A DNA stretch of 64,000 bases, from positions 34,126,427-34,190,426 of the forward strand of contig OX442315.1 in NCBI GenBank assembly GCA_949358305.1. Reading direction: 5' to 3'. The DNA comes from Strigamia acuminata (taxonomy: Eukaryota; Arthropoda; Chilopoda; Geophilomorpha; Linotaeniidae). Numbering within the stretch: the stretch's first letter is position 1; each line of letters starts with the position of its first letter. The translations under genes were made by a program, and so were the position numbers. Positions 22,601-33,969 of this stretch are shown here, in pieces. The notes beneath the pieces were generated by a model, which saw nothing but the letters and a program-made list of their open reading frames with translations, was not told the DNA's origin and made no database searches.

Positions 22601-25600
22601 CATTTATTTAATTCTCTTAACGAAATAATTCTATGTTATTAGAGAGTTTGCGGCAGATACTTTTCCCTTACAATTATGACATTTTTTACAGCTCAATGCT
22701 AATCCAGATTTTTAGTCAGTGACGTAAATAATGAAAAACTACCGGATTGGCTACGCTATTTTCAGAAATAGTGTAAGCTCCGGTAGAGTTATAAGTTTTC
22801 CACTATACTTATAGGCATAACGGGAGTTTTTATAAGAGAAAAATATCTGTGACAAACTCTCTAATAATTAAAAAGCACGCAAAAAGATTACTGATGAATA
22901 ATGAGCTTAGAAACAGAAACAGAAACATGGGATTTCCCACAATTCTAGCAATTTAGACACGTTGTCCTTGACTCTATTCACCCACACTGGAATTATGCTA
23001 AAGGTGCCATTAATAGGTCATCTTTATTACCCTTGAAGTGATGAGAATAATAAAATTTTAAAATTGAATGAACATTCAATGGTAATACATCATTTTCAGA
23101 CCTAATTTACAAAGTCAATGAAATGACAATTTTGAATTTTATTTTTTTACAACTCACACTCATAATTCAGTTATTCTAACAGTAAAAAACATCAATTTTA
23201 TATATTAAATAGATTAGTAAGCTTGTTAATCACGTTTATTAGCGATAAAATTGGTTCCAGTGCCCTTCAAAGGCTTGTGCAGCCCACCATGACGTCAAAT
23301 TCAAGAACATTGATGAGGTAGCTCTCAACCTTTATTCATGGAAACTGTCAATGGTAAGACATGTTTTTATGGTGCAGTTAATCAAATGTAGACTACAGAA
23401 TACCCGGATGTAATGGGGATTTAAAAAAAATAATTGATTAGTCATTACAGGGGTCATTCTTGCTTAGGTAATGTTTGATCCAGGATACTCTGGTGGGTTT
23501 TTTACTTGGATGATGAGGCCGAAATCAAGTTTGCGTGACTTTTCATTGAAAAAAATTTTTTGGAACTAATTAGTTCTAATTGAGTAATTAGTGTGAGTAG
23601 TCAGAGGTTCAGATCCAAATTTTTGTTTGTGAAAATGCGTGGAAGTTTCCTCTTGTTTTTTGATAATAAAAACCTGTTATTCTAGTTAATAAGGCTTAAC
23701 ATCTTCTGAGAAATGGCCCAAGCAGTAATCCCAAGGATTGATCTAACATTTGTAAACAAATTAAACAAATCCTCTACTTTAGTGTGCGTTAAACATTTTA
23801 CTATAATTATTATTATTAATTAGCAGAAGTGGTACTAAACCACAATTTGCTTAGTCAAGCACTATAAAAACAATTACAGCACTGTTTATCCTCGTAATAA
23901 AGTAATAAGCCTATTTAAACAGCTCTTTAAAAACATCTTCCTTATCACAAGTGATTATGTGATCTTCAATACCGTACATGCTCTCGAAGAACACCCATCC
24001 ATGTTGTATTTACAGAACCTAGATTCCCCTGCGGTAGGGGGATGATTAGGCAGATAATTAAAATTACTTTTCAATCTCAAGGAGATTTTTGACACGTGAA
24101 AAACAGATTTTTGTATTTAAAAAACAGATTTTTGTACTTGAAAAACAGATTTTTGTACTTTAAAAATGCATTTTTGCATTTAAAAATGCATTTTTGCATT
24201 TAAAAATGCATTTTTGCACCTAAAAAATGCATTTTTGCACCTAAAAAATGCATTTTTGCACTTGAAAAATGCATTTTTGCACTTGAAAAATGCATTTTTG
24301 CACTTGAAAAATGCATTTTTGCACTTGAAAAATGCATTTTTGCACTTGATAAATGCATTTTTGCACTTGAAAAATGCATTTTTGCACTTAAAAAATGCAT
24401 TTTTGCACGTAAAAAATGCATTTTTGTACTTAAAAAAATGCATTTTGCATTTAAAAAATCCATTTGCACTTTCCAGCGTTAAATCAGCAACGTTAAATCA
24501 GCAACTTTCAATGAGCATCCCGCGCACAATGAGAGCATTTCCAAAAACAAAAAAACACAAAGAAAACATCACATTTCTTCCAACACCACACACAGATAAA
24601 AATAAGCTTAAAAACTGCACATCTCATACTTAAATTAGAAACCAAGTACCGGTAATTAATTTCTTCGCTTGCCATGTTTATAATAATATTTATTGCCCCG
24701 TTAATTTGCTCAAAGGTTACTTTGTTGCCAAGTAACCACTCGCAATAAACTTGTGAGATTGGAATGCACAAGAAATTGGGCCCAACCTGAGAAGTATTTT
24801 GCAACGGTTTGATTACAAGCTCCGAACAAAGCACACAGCCTTGTTTTGCATTTCTTTTATTAGTCTGACCTCAAAGCAAACGTAATTAACCTTTCAGATT
24901 TGTTTCCTAAGTTCCTTAATATTTTTATGACCGAATTTTTATCTTTTGATGTTTCTCCGTTTACTTCTCCTCATCATCGATATAAAAAACATAAATTTCA
25001 GCATCGTTTTCTATTTTCTTCCTCGTGTATTTGCATTTCAATCGAATGTGTGTCGAGAAATGTAAGGAACAAGATGACACGAGCTGATCTTCATTTGGAG
25101 ATATTGTGCAAGTGTTTATCATCGAGCACGAGCGTCGTGCGACAGGTGCAGAAATAAAAGATTCACCCATGACAGCTTATTTCGGACCATTTATCATCAC
25201 GTGGAGTGACACCAGCTACAGTTTTATTTATTTATGTGCATTTTTTTATTTATAGGTATGTACTGCACATACATCAATAATAATAAAACTATTTCTGTGC
25301 ATGATCAAATGAGGAGTTTGGGAATTTTTGGGTGTAACGGGAAAGAAAAGCGATTTTATTGTTGTTTGTAATTGCCTGTTTACATGAAATACAATCAGTA
25401 GCGCATAAACCAATAAATAAAAAGGAATAATTATTTTTCTTGTCCGTTTTCTGTATTTTTTTAAAGTAAAATTGAGTAAAATTGAGTAAAATTGAGCAAA
25501 ATTGAGCTAAATTGAGCTAAATTGAGCAAAATTGAGCAAAATTGAGCAAAATTCAACAAAATAAAACAAAATAAAGCAAAAAACAGCAAAACAAGCAAAA

Positions 25601-26307
25601 TATAGCAAAATAGCACCAAAAAACAGCAAAATAGCACCAAAAACAGCAAGATAACACCAAAAACCAGCAAAAACAGCAAAATATAGCAAAGGAGCACAAA
25701 AAAACACCAAAATAACACCAAAAAACAGCAAAAACACCAAAATATAGCAAAATATAGCAAAAAACAGCAAAATCAGCAAAAAACAGTAAACCACAAACTG
25801 CAAAAATCAATTTTTCCAACATTTTAATTCATGCAAAGCTCTTCAAGTATCCCTTCAGTTTTAAATATTAAAAAAAAACCCTTTTTATTTAATTTGCATT
25901 CTGAAAATTCCGTTCCCTGTTTAACGACTTCACCATTTGTTGCACAAAAAAAGCCCCAAACGACAAACACAAATTCTTACCTCAGTTATGACAGATTGCT
26001 TAGTCTCCCTCTTATTGTACGTAAATCCATGAGTGCAGGATTGAGTCTTATTCTCACCTTCCTTCACAAACATCAAACACTGCTCGTATTGTTCTTCCTC
26101 GGTGGAATTATCAGGAACCTTCGGAATCCACACACGCTTCGTGCCATTTGCCGGCAATTTACAGTGATGTTCCGGCTCAAAAGCCGTGAAAACATCGCTA
26201 AAAATGTGCATCGGCGTGTACATAAAATTAAGTCCAATAATGACAAAAACCAACAACTGATAGCGACCGTAGCCGCCGATCAGTTCCAACGCATCGTCGA
26301 CCCGCAT
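19630..26307 (-). CDS. SLC22-family organic ion transporter
   Basis: Eight exons (minus): 25981-26307, 22195-22422, 21697-21893, 21317-21634, 21100-21237, 20927-21012, 20249-20442 and 19630-20181, giving 679 residues. It is a 12-TM major facilitator of the plasma membrane for organic cations, anions or zwitterions; the substrate cannot be read from sequence. Diagnostics: MRVDDALELIGGYGRYQ start, a large first extracellular loop with three N-glycosylation sequons (NGT, NST, NKT), FADTYGRKALF after TM2, FLPESPHWL near residue 252, AELFPTTVRSTC near 468, and LPETSNRPLPENI after TM12. GTG at 26323 also opens the frame, but the ATG at 26305-26307 fits the family start. Unusual: a long (about 145-residue) cytoplasmic tail with a pentapeptide repeat and a YDNPGF motif near the C-terminus. 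The 3.6-kb first intron holds minisatellites and a dispersed repeat. Confidence 0.9.
19693..19776. repeat. Coding 15-bp minisatellite (GHSGN)n
   Basis: Six tandem 15-bp units (plus strand CGAGTGTCCATTCCC) in the last exon of the SLC22 gene encode Gly-His-Ser-Gly-Asn pentapeptides. The units are almost identical at DNA level and stay in frame, then lead into LCQGYDNPGFKEREQNTKL and the stop. Confidence 0.95.
22471..22535. repeat. Dispersed repeat, copy in SLC22 intron 1
   Basis: Shares ATTAATGGCGCTCTTAAACT and ACGATCATCGTCAGTGGCC with the copy in the cGLR intron at 10315-10405. Confidence 0.7.
24113..24465. repeat. 22-bp minisatellite with AAAATGCATTTTTGC core
   Basis: About fifteen copies of AAAAATGCATTTTTGCACTTG-type units, preceded by a related AAAAACAGATTTTTGTACTT block. 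It gives open frames on both strands (CKNAFFK, LKNAFLH), which are artefacts. Located in SLC22 intron 1. Confidence 0.95.
25464..25795. repeat. (AGCAAAAT/AGCACCAAAAA)n low-complexity tract
   Basis: A strand-asymmetric A/C-rich tract (AAATTGAGCAAAATTGAGC, then AAAACAGCAAAATAGCACC) with three overlapping minus-strand open frames of F/L/C/V residues. These are compositional artefacts, not membrane proteins. In SLC22 intron 1, directly before exon 1. Confidence 0.85.
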
Positions 26308-27530
26308 AATAGCGAACTTTGTCACGAATTATCAAAGTCCCGCGACTCCGAATGGATGTTAGTGTGTTGTGGGAAGGCCATCGGGTTTATTTGTACGTTC
26401 TGTGTTGTTGGTGCGTGGTGTCATAGCGGAAAATACGCGAGGTCTTATCCCAAAGTTGTGAAGGTGACATCAGCACGTGTAGGAGATGTCACGTGGATTG
26501 ATTGGTTGCTTTACCTGAGCAACTATAGACTTTCCCAGAGAAATTTAAATGCAAGTGGTGCGCAGGGATGAGTCGGACGAAAAGAATTTTTATTTTAGTT
26601 AAATTTAGAAGATTGGAATAATAAAAAGTATGGCTTTTATTCAAAGGAATTTTTTTTTTTACATTTTGTTTTTAATTTTTTTTTAAATTTAAATTTTGTG
26701 GAATAATTCGTCAAATTAAATTTTTTTTTTACCTTTGAAATTCTGGGTTTTCCATGCCTTAAATGACCAACATCCGATTAAATCACTAGATCCTTCCCGG
26801 TAAAATTGTTTCTTAGGTTTTCCGAGGTCAGCAACGGAAAAAGACGTTTTCCGTCAAATTGCTTCAATTATTTGCAAGTTTCAACCATAGATGGCGCTGC
26901 TTGTTTACTTCTTTCCCTAAATCCACGTAAAAGTAAAAAAAAAATCGCTTAAATGCACATAAATTACTTAAAATATTTAGAAATCGATATTTTCCCACTA
27001 CAAGCTCTTCATTTTGACAAAACAAATTAAAATTAAAATAATTAAACCCGAAAAACATAAAATTCTCCACCAACTTCTCTCGTGGGATCAATTTCCTTAT
27101 TTTCCTTAATTCCCCAGACCTGACCTTTAAATTAATCTCCTATTATGAATAATTGCTGATTAAATTAACACTGGTAATTTTTTTTGAATAAAAATAAAAT
27201 GCAATAAAGGAAATGAAAGGAGAGATAAAATAACGATTTGATGACGATCAAACAGCTGATTGGAGCGTTTTATTTTTACCTGCGGATGGGGTGAAGGAAA
27301 TGGAATTTGCACCTGCTTTGCCCTGAAATCTCAACTCTGCTCTTCACTCAATTGTTTGGCTCGCAAATGTACACGCAACACACGATCCAACCAGACAACT
27401 TTTAAGTAAGTTTTACCAACATTTCCTCTAAAATAAATTTAATTTAATCAATATTTCCGCTAAAAATCTAAAATTCATCTAAAAAATAACAAAAAGATAA
27501 CGAGCGCGCTGCCCTTTCGCTTTCCTGCAC
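26308..27530. other. SLC22 promoter side and intergenic region
   Basis: No coding exon recognised. A CTCF-like word (ATAGATGGCGCTGC) lies at 26887-26900. The divergent pair SLC22 (-) and the four-TM gene (+) are separated by this and the 47-bp array that follows. Confidence 0.4.
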
Positions 27531-27539
27531 GCATATCTA

Positions 27540-27770
27540 TACCTTGCAGCACGCTGCCCCTTCGCTTTCCCGCCACACATCTCCTATGCTTCCAGCACGC
27601 TGCCCCCTCGCTTTTCCTGCATACATCCCCATTGCTTTGCAGCATGCTGCCCCTTCGCTTTTCCTGCATACATCCCCATTGCTTTGCAGCACGCTGCCCC
27701 TTCGCTTTTCCTGCATACATCCCCATTGCTTTGCAGCACGCTGCCCCTTCGCTGTTCCTGCGTACATCTA
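27540..27770. repeat. 47-bp GC-rich tandem repeat upstream of four-TM gene
   Basis: About five copies of a unit with CTGCCCCTTCGCTTTTCCTG, CATACATCCCCATTGCTTTG and CAGCACG. Composition is clearly G+C-richer than its surroundings. Three overlapping open frames (SNGDVCRKSEGAACC and similar) result from the repeat and are not treated as protein. Confidence 0.9.
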
Positions 27771-27874
27771 AGCAAATGTAAAATTTTACATTTTTGATAT
27801 TTTCAGACGATACACATTTTTTTTAAATATTTTTTTTACACATAAAATTTTTTTTTTAAATTTTTGTAGGAAAA

Positions 27875-29889
27875 ATGGACCACGTGGACTCCCCTTACAG
27901 ACCGGTCCCAGCCAACGAACGAATGTCCCCCCACTACAAAGGCAAAACGGTGCAACGACTCGGAGTTGGGCACACACTACTAGCACTCATGTCAATCGGA
28001 TTACAAGTTGTACTATTTATAGTCAAAAGTCCAGGGTACCAAGTAGGTACTGGATTCTGGGCGGGTTTCCTCTTCCTTGTGGCCGGCATTACCGCCTTTC
28101 TATCGGCCTCAGACTCGCGACGGAGACCCCCAGCCATCGCATTTCTTATCGCCTCCCTGGTGGCGGGGAGTGTCGCTATCGCTATGTTGCTCATCGCGCT
28201 TAATTTTGCATTAAGTTACAAACCGGTCAAAGGTAATTTTATTTTTTAATTTTAATTTTAATTTTCCGAATGCAAAATTAAAAATTATCATTAGTTGAAA
28301 AAAAAAATCAATTTTTCCGTCCACTTCCGTTTTGCTAATTTTTCGGCGTGATGAGTCGTATTTTATCAATAACAAGCCCAGACATAAACACGACACGAAA
28401 GCAAAAAATTGAATGAACAGTCGCGTTCTTCCTGTGCGGCAGGTGTCTTTAGCATTATTGCATTTCCACGCATAAAAAGCTCTAAAAATACATTGTTAAT
28501 CAATAAAAAAAAAAAATTTAACCTTTACAAATTCATTTAAAACCCATTTTCACACCTCTAATACATCTCCATTAAAAACTCCGCCTGAAATTGGCTTTCC
28601 AGCTCGGTGTGTTATTAAGTGACGTCAGAAATGACGTCACAATGATTAATCGATCGAATAAAAGAGTGTTATTTAAATAATTTGAATTAATTTCAGGCGA
28701 AGACTGGTCCGTCAAGTTGATTTTGATGGCAACTTTGATCGTGTTTGGCATCGCCGAACTCCTCATCGCCATCATTTCCATTCAGTTGGTGCTTAAAGGA
28801 TTATGTCACTGTTGCGTCGCTGTACAGGTGAGCGCGAAATTTATGTCATTGGTATATTTCGGTCGAAAAAAATTGGCTGAGTTTGAAATCTCTTGTTTTA
28901 GCAATCTTGCAAACCCAAGGGTAAGTAAACTTGACACGCAAAGGTGACATGTGCAGTGTAAATCGATCAGTGTTTGTTACGATTGTCAACGAATGCGCCG
29001 CAATTCGCGCCACCACTAACGCACGGAAAATCAAATTATCGCGATCGAATTGCGCACAAATTGATGCGCTTCAACGAGCAATTCTCTCTTGCGCATGCTC
29101 AGTTCCTTTTCTACCATTTTTAACTCATTTATCCCCATAAATCAAAAGAAATGTTGCCATAATGTTGATGTAAGTAAGCAAAGCCAAAAACGTATTTTCT
29201 TAATTGTCCGCGGGTCTCTAATTGCGCGCGGGTCAAAAATAAAATTAACAAATTCTGCACGCCAACGTAACAAACCGTATATCTTCCAATTGTCCGCGGG
29301 CCTTTAATTGCGCGTGGAGAAAAAAATTAAAATTTACAAATAGCGTGCGGGCCTCTAATTCTGCACGGGTGTGCAATTAGAGGCCCAAATTTTCAAAATA
29401 CGTGTACCAAAAATGTATAAATTGGCCGATGTCGGGTTTAAACAGCCTCTATTACCGCGCGGGCCTCCAATTGCGTGCGGGGAAAATACTTTTTTAGCAA
29501 ATTGCGCACGGGAGCGCAATTAGAGATACGGAAAACTAAAACTCTGTTGACAAAACACGCTATAACGAACATTCACAAAGGTACACGTGATTATGATTAC
29601 ACAGCGCCATTCTGGTGACAGAATCTGTAATGAAAACAAACAGTGATTCAAGTTTATTATGCAATTAAAAACCTGGGATTTCAAGCTCTAAAAATAGCGA
29701 AATATATTTATAAAAGCGTTTATTTGTCTCCTTTCCTCAATTTGTCTAAAATCGTATTTACATCCGACACAAAACCGACTATTTCTCTATAAATAATTAA
29801 ATATCAATTTCATTCATTCGCAGCAAGCGCTCGAAAGCGAGGCCGGTGTTGCCGAGAGCCCCAAAAGCATGTCACCGATCGCCGATTGA
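27875..29889 (+). CDS. Four-transmembrane protein, MS4A/CD20-like
   Basis: Three exons: 27875-28232, 28697-28827 and 29824-29889, giving 184 residues. Four hydrophobic segments: about 31-50 (GHTLLALMSIGLQVVLFIV), 60-78 (GFWAGFLFLVAGITAFLS), 88-112 (IAFLIASLVAGSVAIAMLLI) and 125-150 (MATLIVFGIAELLIAIISIQ). Both termini are predicted cytosolic. The fourth segment pattern E-L-x-I-A ... followed by LCHCC resembles MS4A/TMEM54-type tetraspans; it lacks the CCG motif of true tetraspanins. The last exon encodes only 21 residues (QALESEAGVAESPKSMSPIA-D). Function is not known; the assignment is to fold class rather than orthologue. Intron 2 (28828-29823) holds a GC-rich dispersed repeat. Confidence 0.75.
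29195..29535. repeat. GC-rich degenerate repeat (TCCGCGGGCCTCTAATTGCGCG)
   Basis: Several imperfect units of GCGCGGGCCTCTAATTG in one or the other orientation, stronger in G+C than the flanks and in the intron of the four-TM gene. Both ends contain related words (GCGCGGGTC / GCGCAATTAGAG) in opposite orientation, suggesting a degraded foldback element. Confidence 0.55.
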
Positions 29890-30731
29890 TGAATCAACAA
29901 ACAAATCGTTTTTATTACCAGAACTTTGTATACACCATTCTCCAATTTATGTTTACATCAGATCTCTAAATTCCGCAGTAACTTTCATTTACGTAACCAA
30001 ATGACGTCATCGGTAGATATATCGGGCCTATTTACACCACCCGAGAAATATTCTCAATAGACGAGATAAATAATCGAGTCAGTGATGGATTTCGTGCGCA
30101 AAAAGGCGAAAAAAGGCCCAAAAATGGCTCAAATAAAATCAATGTTATGCTTTTTCATCATCACTACGAGCGAAGTGTAAAAATAGAAAGTTGAAAAACG
30201 GGAGAGAAAGTTCAGGTTTCTCCTTGAGCTTGCAGAGGGCGAGAATGACGTCATTCCAAAATATTCGCGCCAAATTAGGGCAGTGAAATGTTGGTTCAGG
30301 GGTAAGGACGCGCTGCTCCAACGTTGGCAGCTTCACTTGTGACTTGGATCAGCATCCGTAACTGCACGGTGAGTTTTTCCATGCATTTTGCACATCATTT
30401 TCCATTTTCCATTCGTTTCTCTTCAATTTATTAACTCGTTGTTTTGCTGTTTATTCTTTCCAAATCCAACTGTTAAATTGTAAACATTTGTACGAAAAAC
30501 AACTTTAAGAAATCTTTTCTACCCAACAGTATTTCAATTGTTTATTATGCTTAATTAATTTTAAAAATAAGAAAAATGTAAGAAATTAATAAACGAAGTT
30601 TTAAAATGAATGTTGCATGTATTTGTCCAATAATTTTATATATTTTCTATTATAATTTATTTTATTTTATTTTTTTTCTCAATTTATATACAAAATTAGT
30701 GATTTTTACCTCGAACTTTTCCCCCAGCAAC

Positions 30732-33700
30732 ATGAGCTATTATTACCGTAAGTAGATTTTATATTGGTTTTGTTTACTCCAATAATTACTAACAATTTCA
30801 TTTTTTATTCAAAAAAAAATAAAAGCATCAAAATTACATATCTTAGAATCGCAACCCCCGTGCTTCCCTGCTGCACACTACTTAAATTTCCATTCAAAAC
30901 TCTGCGCTTTCATCCGCGATTTTATCTCCAAAATTCGATGCTTTTAATCAATATTTGACGCTAACTTCCATCAAATTTCCATTATAATGTCATTCAAATG
31001 TAATATCCCAACAGAAGATCAAATTATAACAAAATAACACGTTCAATGTAACATAATCTCCTCGTAAGCACGTAAAGTAAACGCGATTATCGTTACAGGC
31101 AGCCCGTACGTGTCAACAGTTCCCTACAGGAGGGAATACACCTACGAATACACCACCGAAGGTAATTATAAGGACCGTTATGAGAACACGTGGCTTCGTC
31201 CGCCCGACGATTACCTGTATTGGAAACGTCCCGGGGTGGTTCGGTATCCGAGGTATTTTCCCGTAGACGAGTGGAGTAAGAAAACATTGCTACTCTTTCA
31301 AAATTCCAATTTCCCGCATTTACAGCACCCTAATACCACTTGTATAACGTGTACGTGTGTATAACGCACCCCCAGAATGGGATAATAACGAAAAAAAGAC
31401 GAAAGAAGAAAGAAAAACCTCATCTAAAGTCGTTGTTGTTGTTTTTGTCTATTTTTGTCAGTAGTGCCTACTACTTCTTATGAAGTCAGACGCCGCCCAC
31501 TTTACAGCAGTTATTATCCTGAATACACCACTTTGACTTCACCGAGTATTTACTCACCCCGCTTGTACAGCAGTACTCCATCTGCTTCTAGGACTGTCAT
31601 ACGATCAGGTAAAGTCAAGTTACAAAACATTCAACTAGTCGCAGGATGACATTGTTTCTTTTGCTAGCCCCCTTTACACGACCGTAATTTTACGGGGTTT
31701 ATTTTTTGTAAAGAGAACTAGAACGTCGACATATACTATACTCCAAATTGATACAACGTTGTCCTAACTCCCATTGGTTGAGCCGTATCACTGGTGTAGT
31801 GTCACAAAAAAGTAGCCCATAACACCAGAATTGCAATCTAACTATAGTCAGCGCACGGTATCTTGATGCTAAATTCGTACTGCGCATCCCATTCTGCGCA
31901 GACAATTTTCTAATTCCAGTTGTTATTTAGCAGTAATATAAGCCTAATATTAGGCCTATCAAACCTAAAATAAAATAAATAAACAACAATATTTTGGTCA
32001 TACTGTGTGAATTACTTTTAACGAGGGGGGCGACATTCGACCGAATCTCTGACAATGGCTTCCGAATCCCGCCCGAATCTTTCCGAATCCCACCCGAATC
32101 TTTCCGAATCCCACCCGAATCTTTCCGAATCCCACCGAATCTTCGAATCTCGAATCTTTAAGTTGTATACAAATCGAGAAAAATAAAAACAAAATTTATG
32201 ATTAAAAAATGTAATAATATTTTTACAAGAAACTTCCTTGAAATTGTCCTTGAAATTGTCCGTAAAATCATCATCGGAAGAAATTATACCTGCGCACCTC
32301 GCTGCGCGGTATCTGCGCATGCGCATTTACGATTTAGCGCGAACTTCAAATTAATCCCGGAATCGAGCCCGGAATTCATCATTGTTCGCAATTGTGATTG
32401 CATTTGATTGCGTGCTATTTTACCTCGTATTTTACCACATTTCACTAAGAGTTAAAATTAAAATTAAAAAACATTCCCACTTCACTAAATTTATTTGAAA
32501 AAAATCATATGAATCTTTCTGAATCCCATCCGAATCCCGCCGAATCCCACCGAATCCCGCCGAATCCCACCGAATCCCATCCGAATCTCCCCGAATCTCA
32601 TTCGAATCCCCCCCGAATCCTCCGAATCTATCCGAATCCCCCCGAATCCCAGCCGAATCCCCCGAATCTTTCCGAATCTTTCCGAATCTTTCCGAATCTT
32701 TCCGAATCTTTCCGAATCCCATCCGAATCTTTCGAATCCCAAAGAAGATTCGAATCTCTGACAAGCAGATTCTGATTGTCGCACCCCTCGACTTTTAATG
32801 ATGAGTTTATTGTTGTTTATATACTTTATTTTAGCATTATTAGGCCTAATAATAGGCTTAATACTGCTAAATAACAACTGGAATTAGAAAATCGTCTGCG
32901 CAGAATGGGATGCGCAGTACGAATTTAGCATCAAGATACCGTGCGCTGACTATAGGCAAAACAACCAATAAAAAACTAAACCTTTGTTTACCTGCCAAAA
33001 GAAACCAACAAACTATGCTAACATTGTTTGATTGATTAAAAGGGGTAAAAGCTTATTTTAGCAAATGAAATGAATATTTTATTACGAAATAAATAAAATC
33101 CATCATTCTAATCACTTTTTACACTGAAATTCGTTGAAAATAAACAGAACTACTTTTCCGCGCAGTAGAGTACAGTCCATAGTTAGGTGTAATCTGGCTC
33201 AACCAATGGGAGTTAGTAAAGGCAAGCTTAACATACTTAACTGCAATTTTAAACTGACTCGAATGCAGCTAATGTTCATTTTGAGTCATTCTTTTGAGTC
33301 ACTTTTCAGTTATTTAAATTTAAGTTGATTCAACCAGTTCTATTGTTTGATAATAAAAGTTGAGTTGGTACCTAAGACACCAACATAAACCTAAAATTAG
33401 AGCCCTCGCGTCTAAAATGTGAATAGAATTACAGTTTTACAAACATTGAAAAAGAAATGATGTCATTAAATTTATCACTAAAGACACGGATGTTTCTGTT
33501 CCGATTCTCACTAACAAGAAAGAAATAAAACCTCCAATGGAAGCAAACAAAACAAGCAAGAAATAGAGCTTTCACAGCCGATGAGAATACAGTCGAAACT
33601 CTTTATAACGAATCGCAAGGCACCCTAAAAATCAATTCGTTATAACGAAAATTCGTTATATAGAAATTTTTTTAACGTTCTGTTCTATGGCCAACCAACC

Positions 33701-33969
33701 AAACCGGCCATTTTCAGGTATTCGTTATATCGATAATTCGTTATATCGCGATTCGTTATAAAGAGTTACGACTGTACTTGATCAACATAAGCTCGGTATG
33801 ACGTCAACTATAGTTAAATTCGATACTACTTTTTGGACTTGTAGACTTACTTTCAGAACTTTCTTGCTAGTGGGAATCAACAGGAAAATTTGAGTAAAAA
33901 ATAATAATATACTTTTTCAATAATCCAACAGGTCCTTACGGAGTAACCACCAGAACTTACCGATATTAA
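30732..33969 (+). CDS. Tyrosine-rich small protein A (tandem paralogue 1)
   Basis: Four coding exons, all phase 1: 30732-30747, 31099-31275, 31462-31608 and 33932-33969, giving 125 residues. It starts MSYYYRSPYVSTVPYRREYT and has a central block WLRPPDDYLYWKRPGVVRYP-RYFPVDEW, followed by a Tyr/Ser/Arg/Pro-rich tail ending RTYRY. There is no signal peptide or TM. I do not recognise it firmly: the W-RP-DYLY-R-VRYPRYFP-EW block weakly recalls small arthropod thick-filament proteins (myofilin/flightin), which is only an inference. A 5' UTR exon ending about 30367 (CACG|GTGAGT) is likely. The 2.3-kb last intron holds a long inverted repeat and a pogo-like element. Confidence 0.75.
32035..32150. 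repeat. (CCGAATCCCAC/CCGAATCTTT)n microsatellite
   Basis: Tandem CCGAATCCCAC and CCGAATCTTT words, part of the inverted-repeat element. Open frames (RFGWDSE) on the minus strand are artefacts. Confidence 0.9.
32512..32760. repeat. (CCGAATCCC)n microsatellite, second block
   Basis: Same word family as the 32035 block and in the same orientation, so it is not one arm of the inverted repeat. It yields artefactual open frames on both strands (NPAESHR; FGKIRKDS). Confidence 0.9.
33588..33776. mobile_element. pogo/Tigger-like MITE, copy 1
   Basis: 189 bp between TA dinucleotides. TIR: TACAGTCGAAACTCTTTATA then ACGAATCGC, matched inverted at the right end. The CAGT...CTTTATAACGAA terminus is the pattern of pogo/Tigger non-autonomous elements. 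No ORF. Confidence 0.8.

Larger units (their letters stand above)
31737..33216. mobile_element. Long inverted-repeat element in intron of protein A
   Basis: Two nested inverted-repeat pairs. The outer ends share an identical 21-mer (CTAACTCCCATTGGTTGAGCC, read at 31764 on plus and at 33196-33216 on minus). The inner arms are about 145 bp (31845-31995 versus 32808-32955, reverse complement, including CGGTATCTTGATGCTAAATT). Between them lie two CCGAATC-rich microsatellites. Related solo fragments occur elsewhere. Non-coding; the class is unknown. Confidence 0.75.

Noticed and set aside
24180-24633. Open frames of repeated CKNAFFK / LKNAFLH on both strands
   Set aside because: They arise from the AAAATGCATTTTTGC minisatellite; the same array is open in several frames and lacks any other coding sign.
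25461-25822. Three hydrophobic minus-strand frames that look like membrane proteins
   Set aside because: A pure compositional product of the AGCAAAA tract inside SLC22 intron 1.
19630-26307. SV2/SVOP-type synaptic vesicle transporter as alternative call
   Set aside because: The LPET-RPLP motif after TM12, the glycosylated first loop and the GRYQ start fit SLC22 better.
25831-26571. 246-codon plus-strand frame
   Set aside because: Antisense of SLC22 exon 1 (25981-26307), whose minus-strand product has clear family motifs.
27475-27775. Cys/Arg-rich frames (DVCRKSEGAACC)
   Set aside because: Produced by a 47-bp array that drifts through frames; no start or splice context.
32432-32877. RFGKIRKDS frames
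   Set aside because: CCGAATC microsatellite artefact inside a foldback element.
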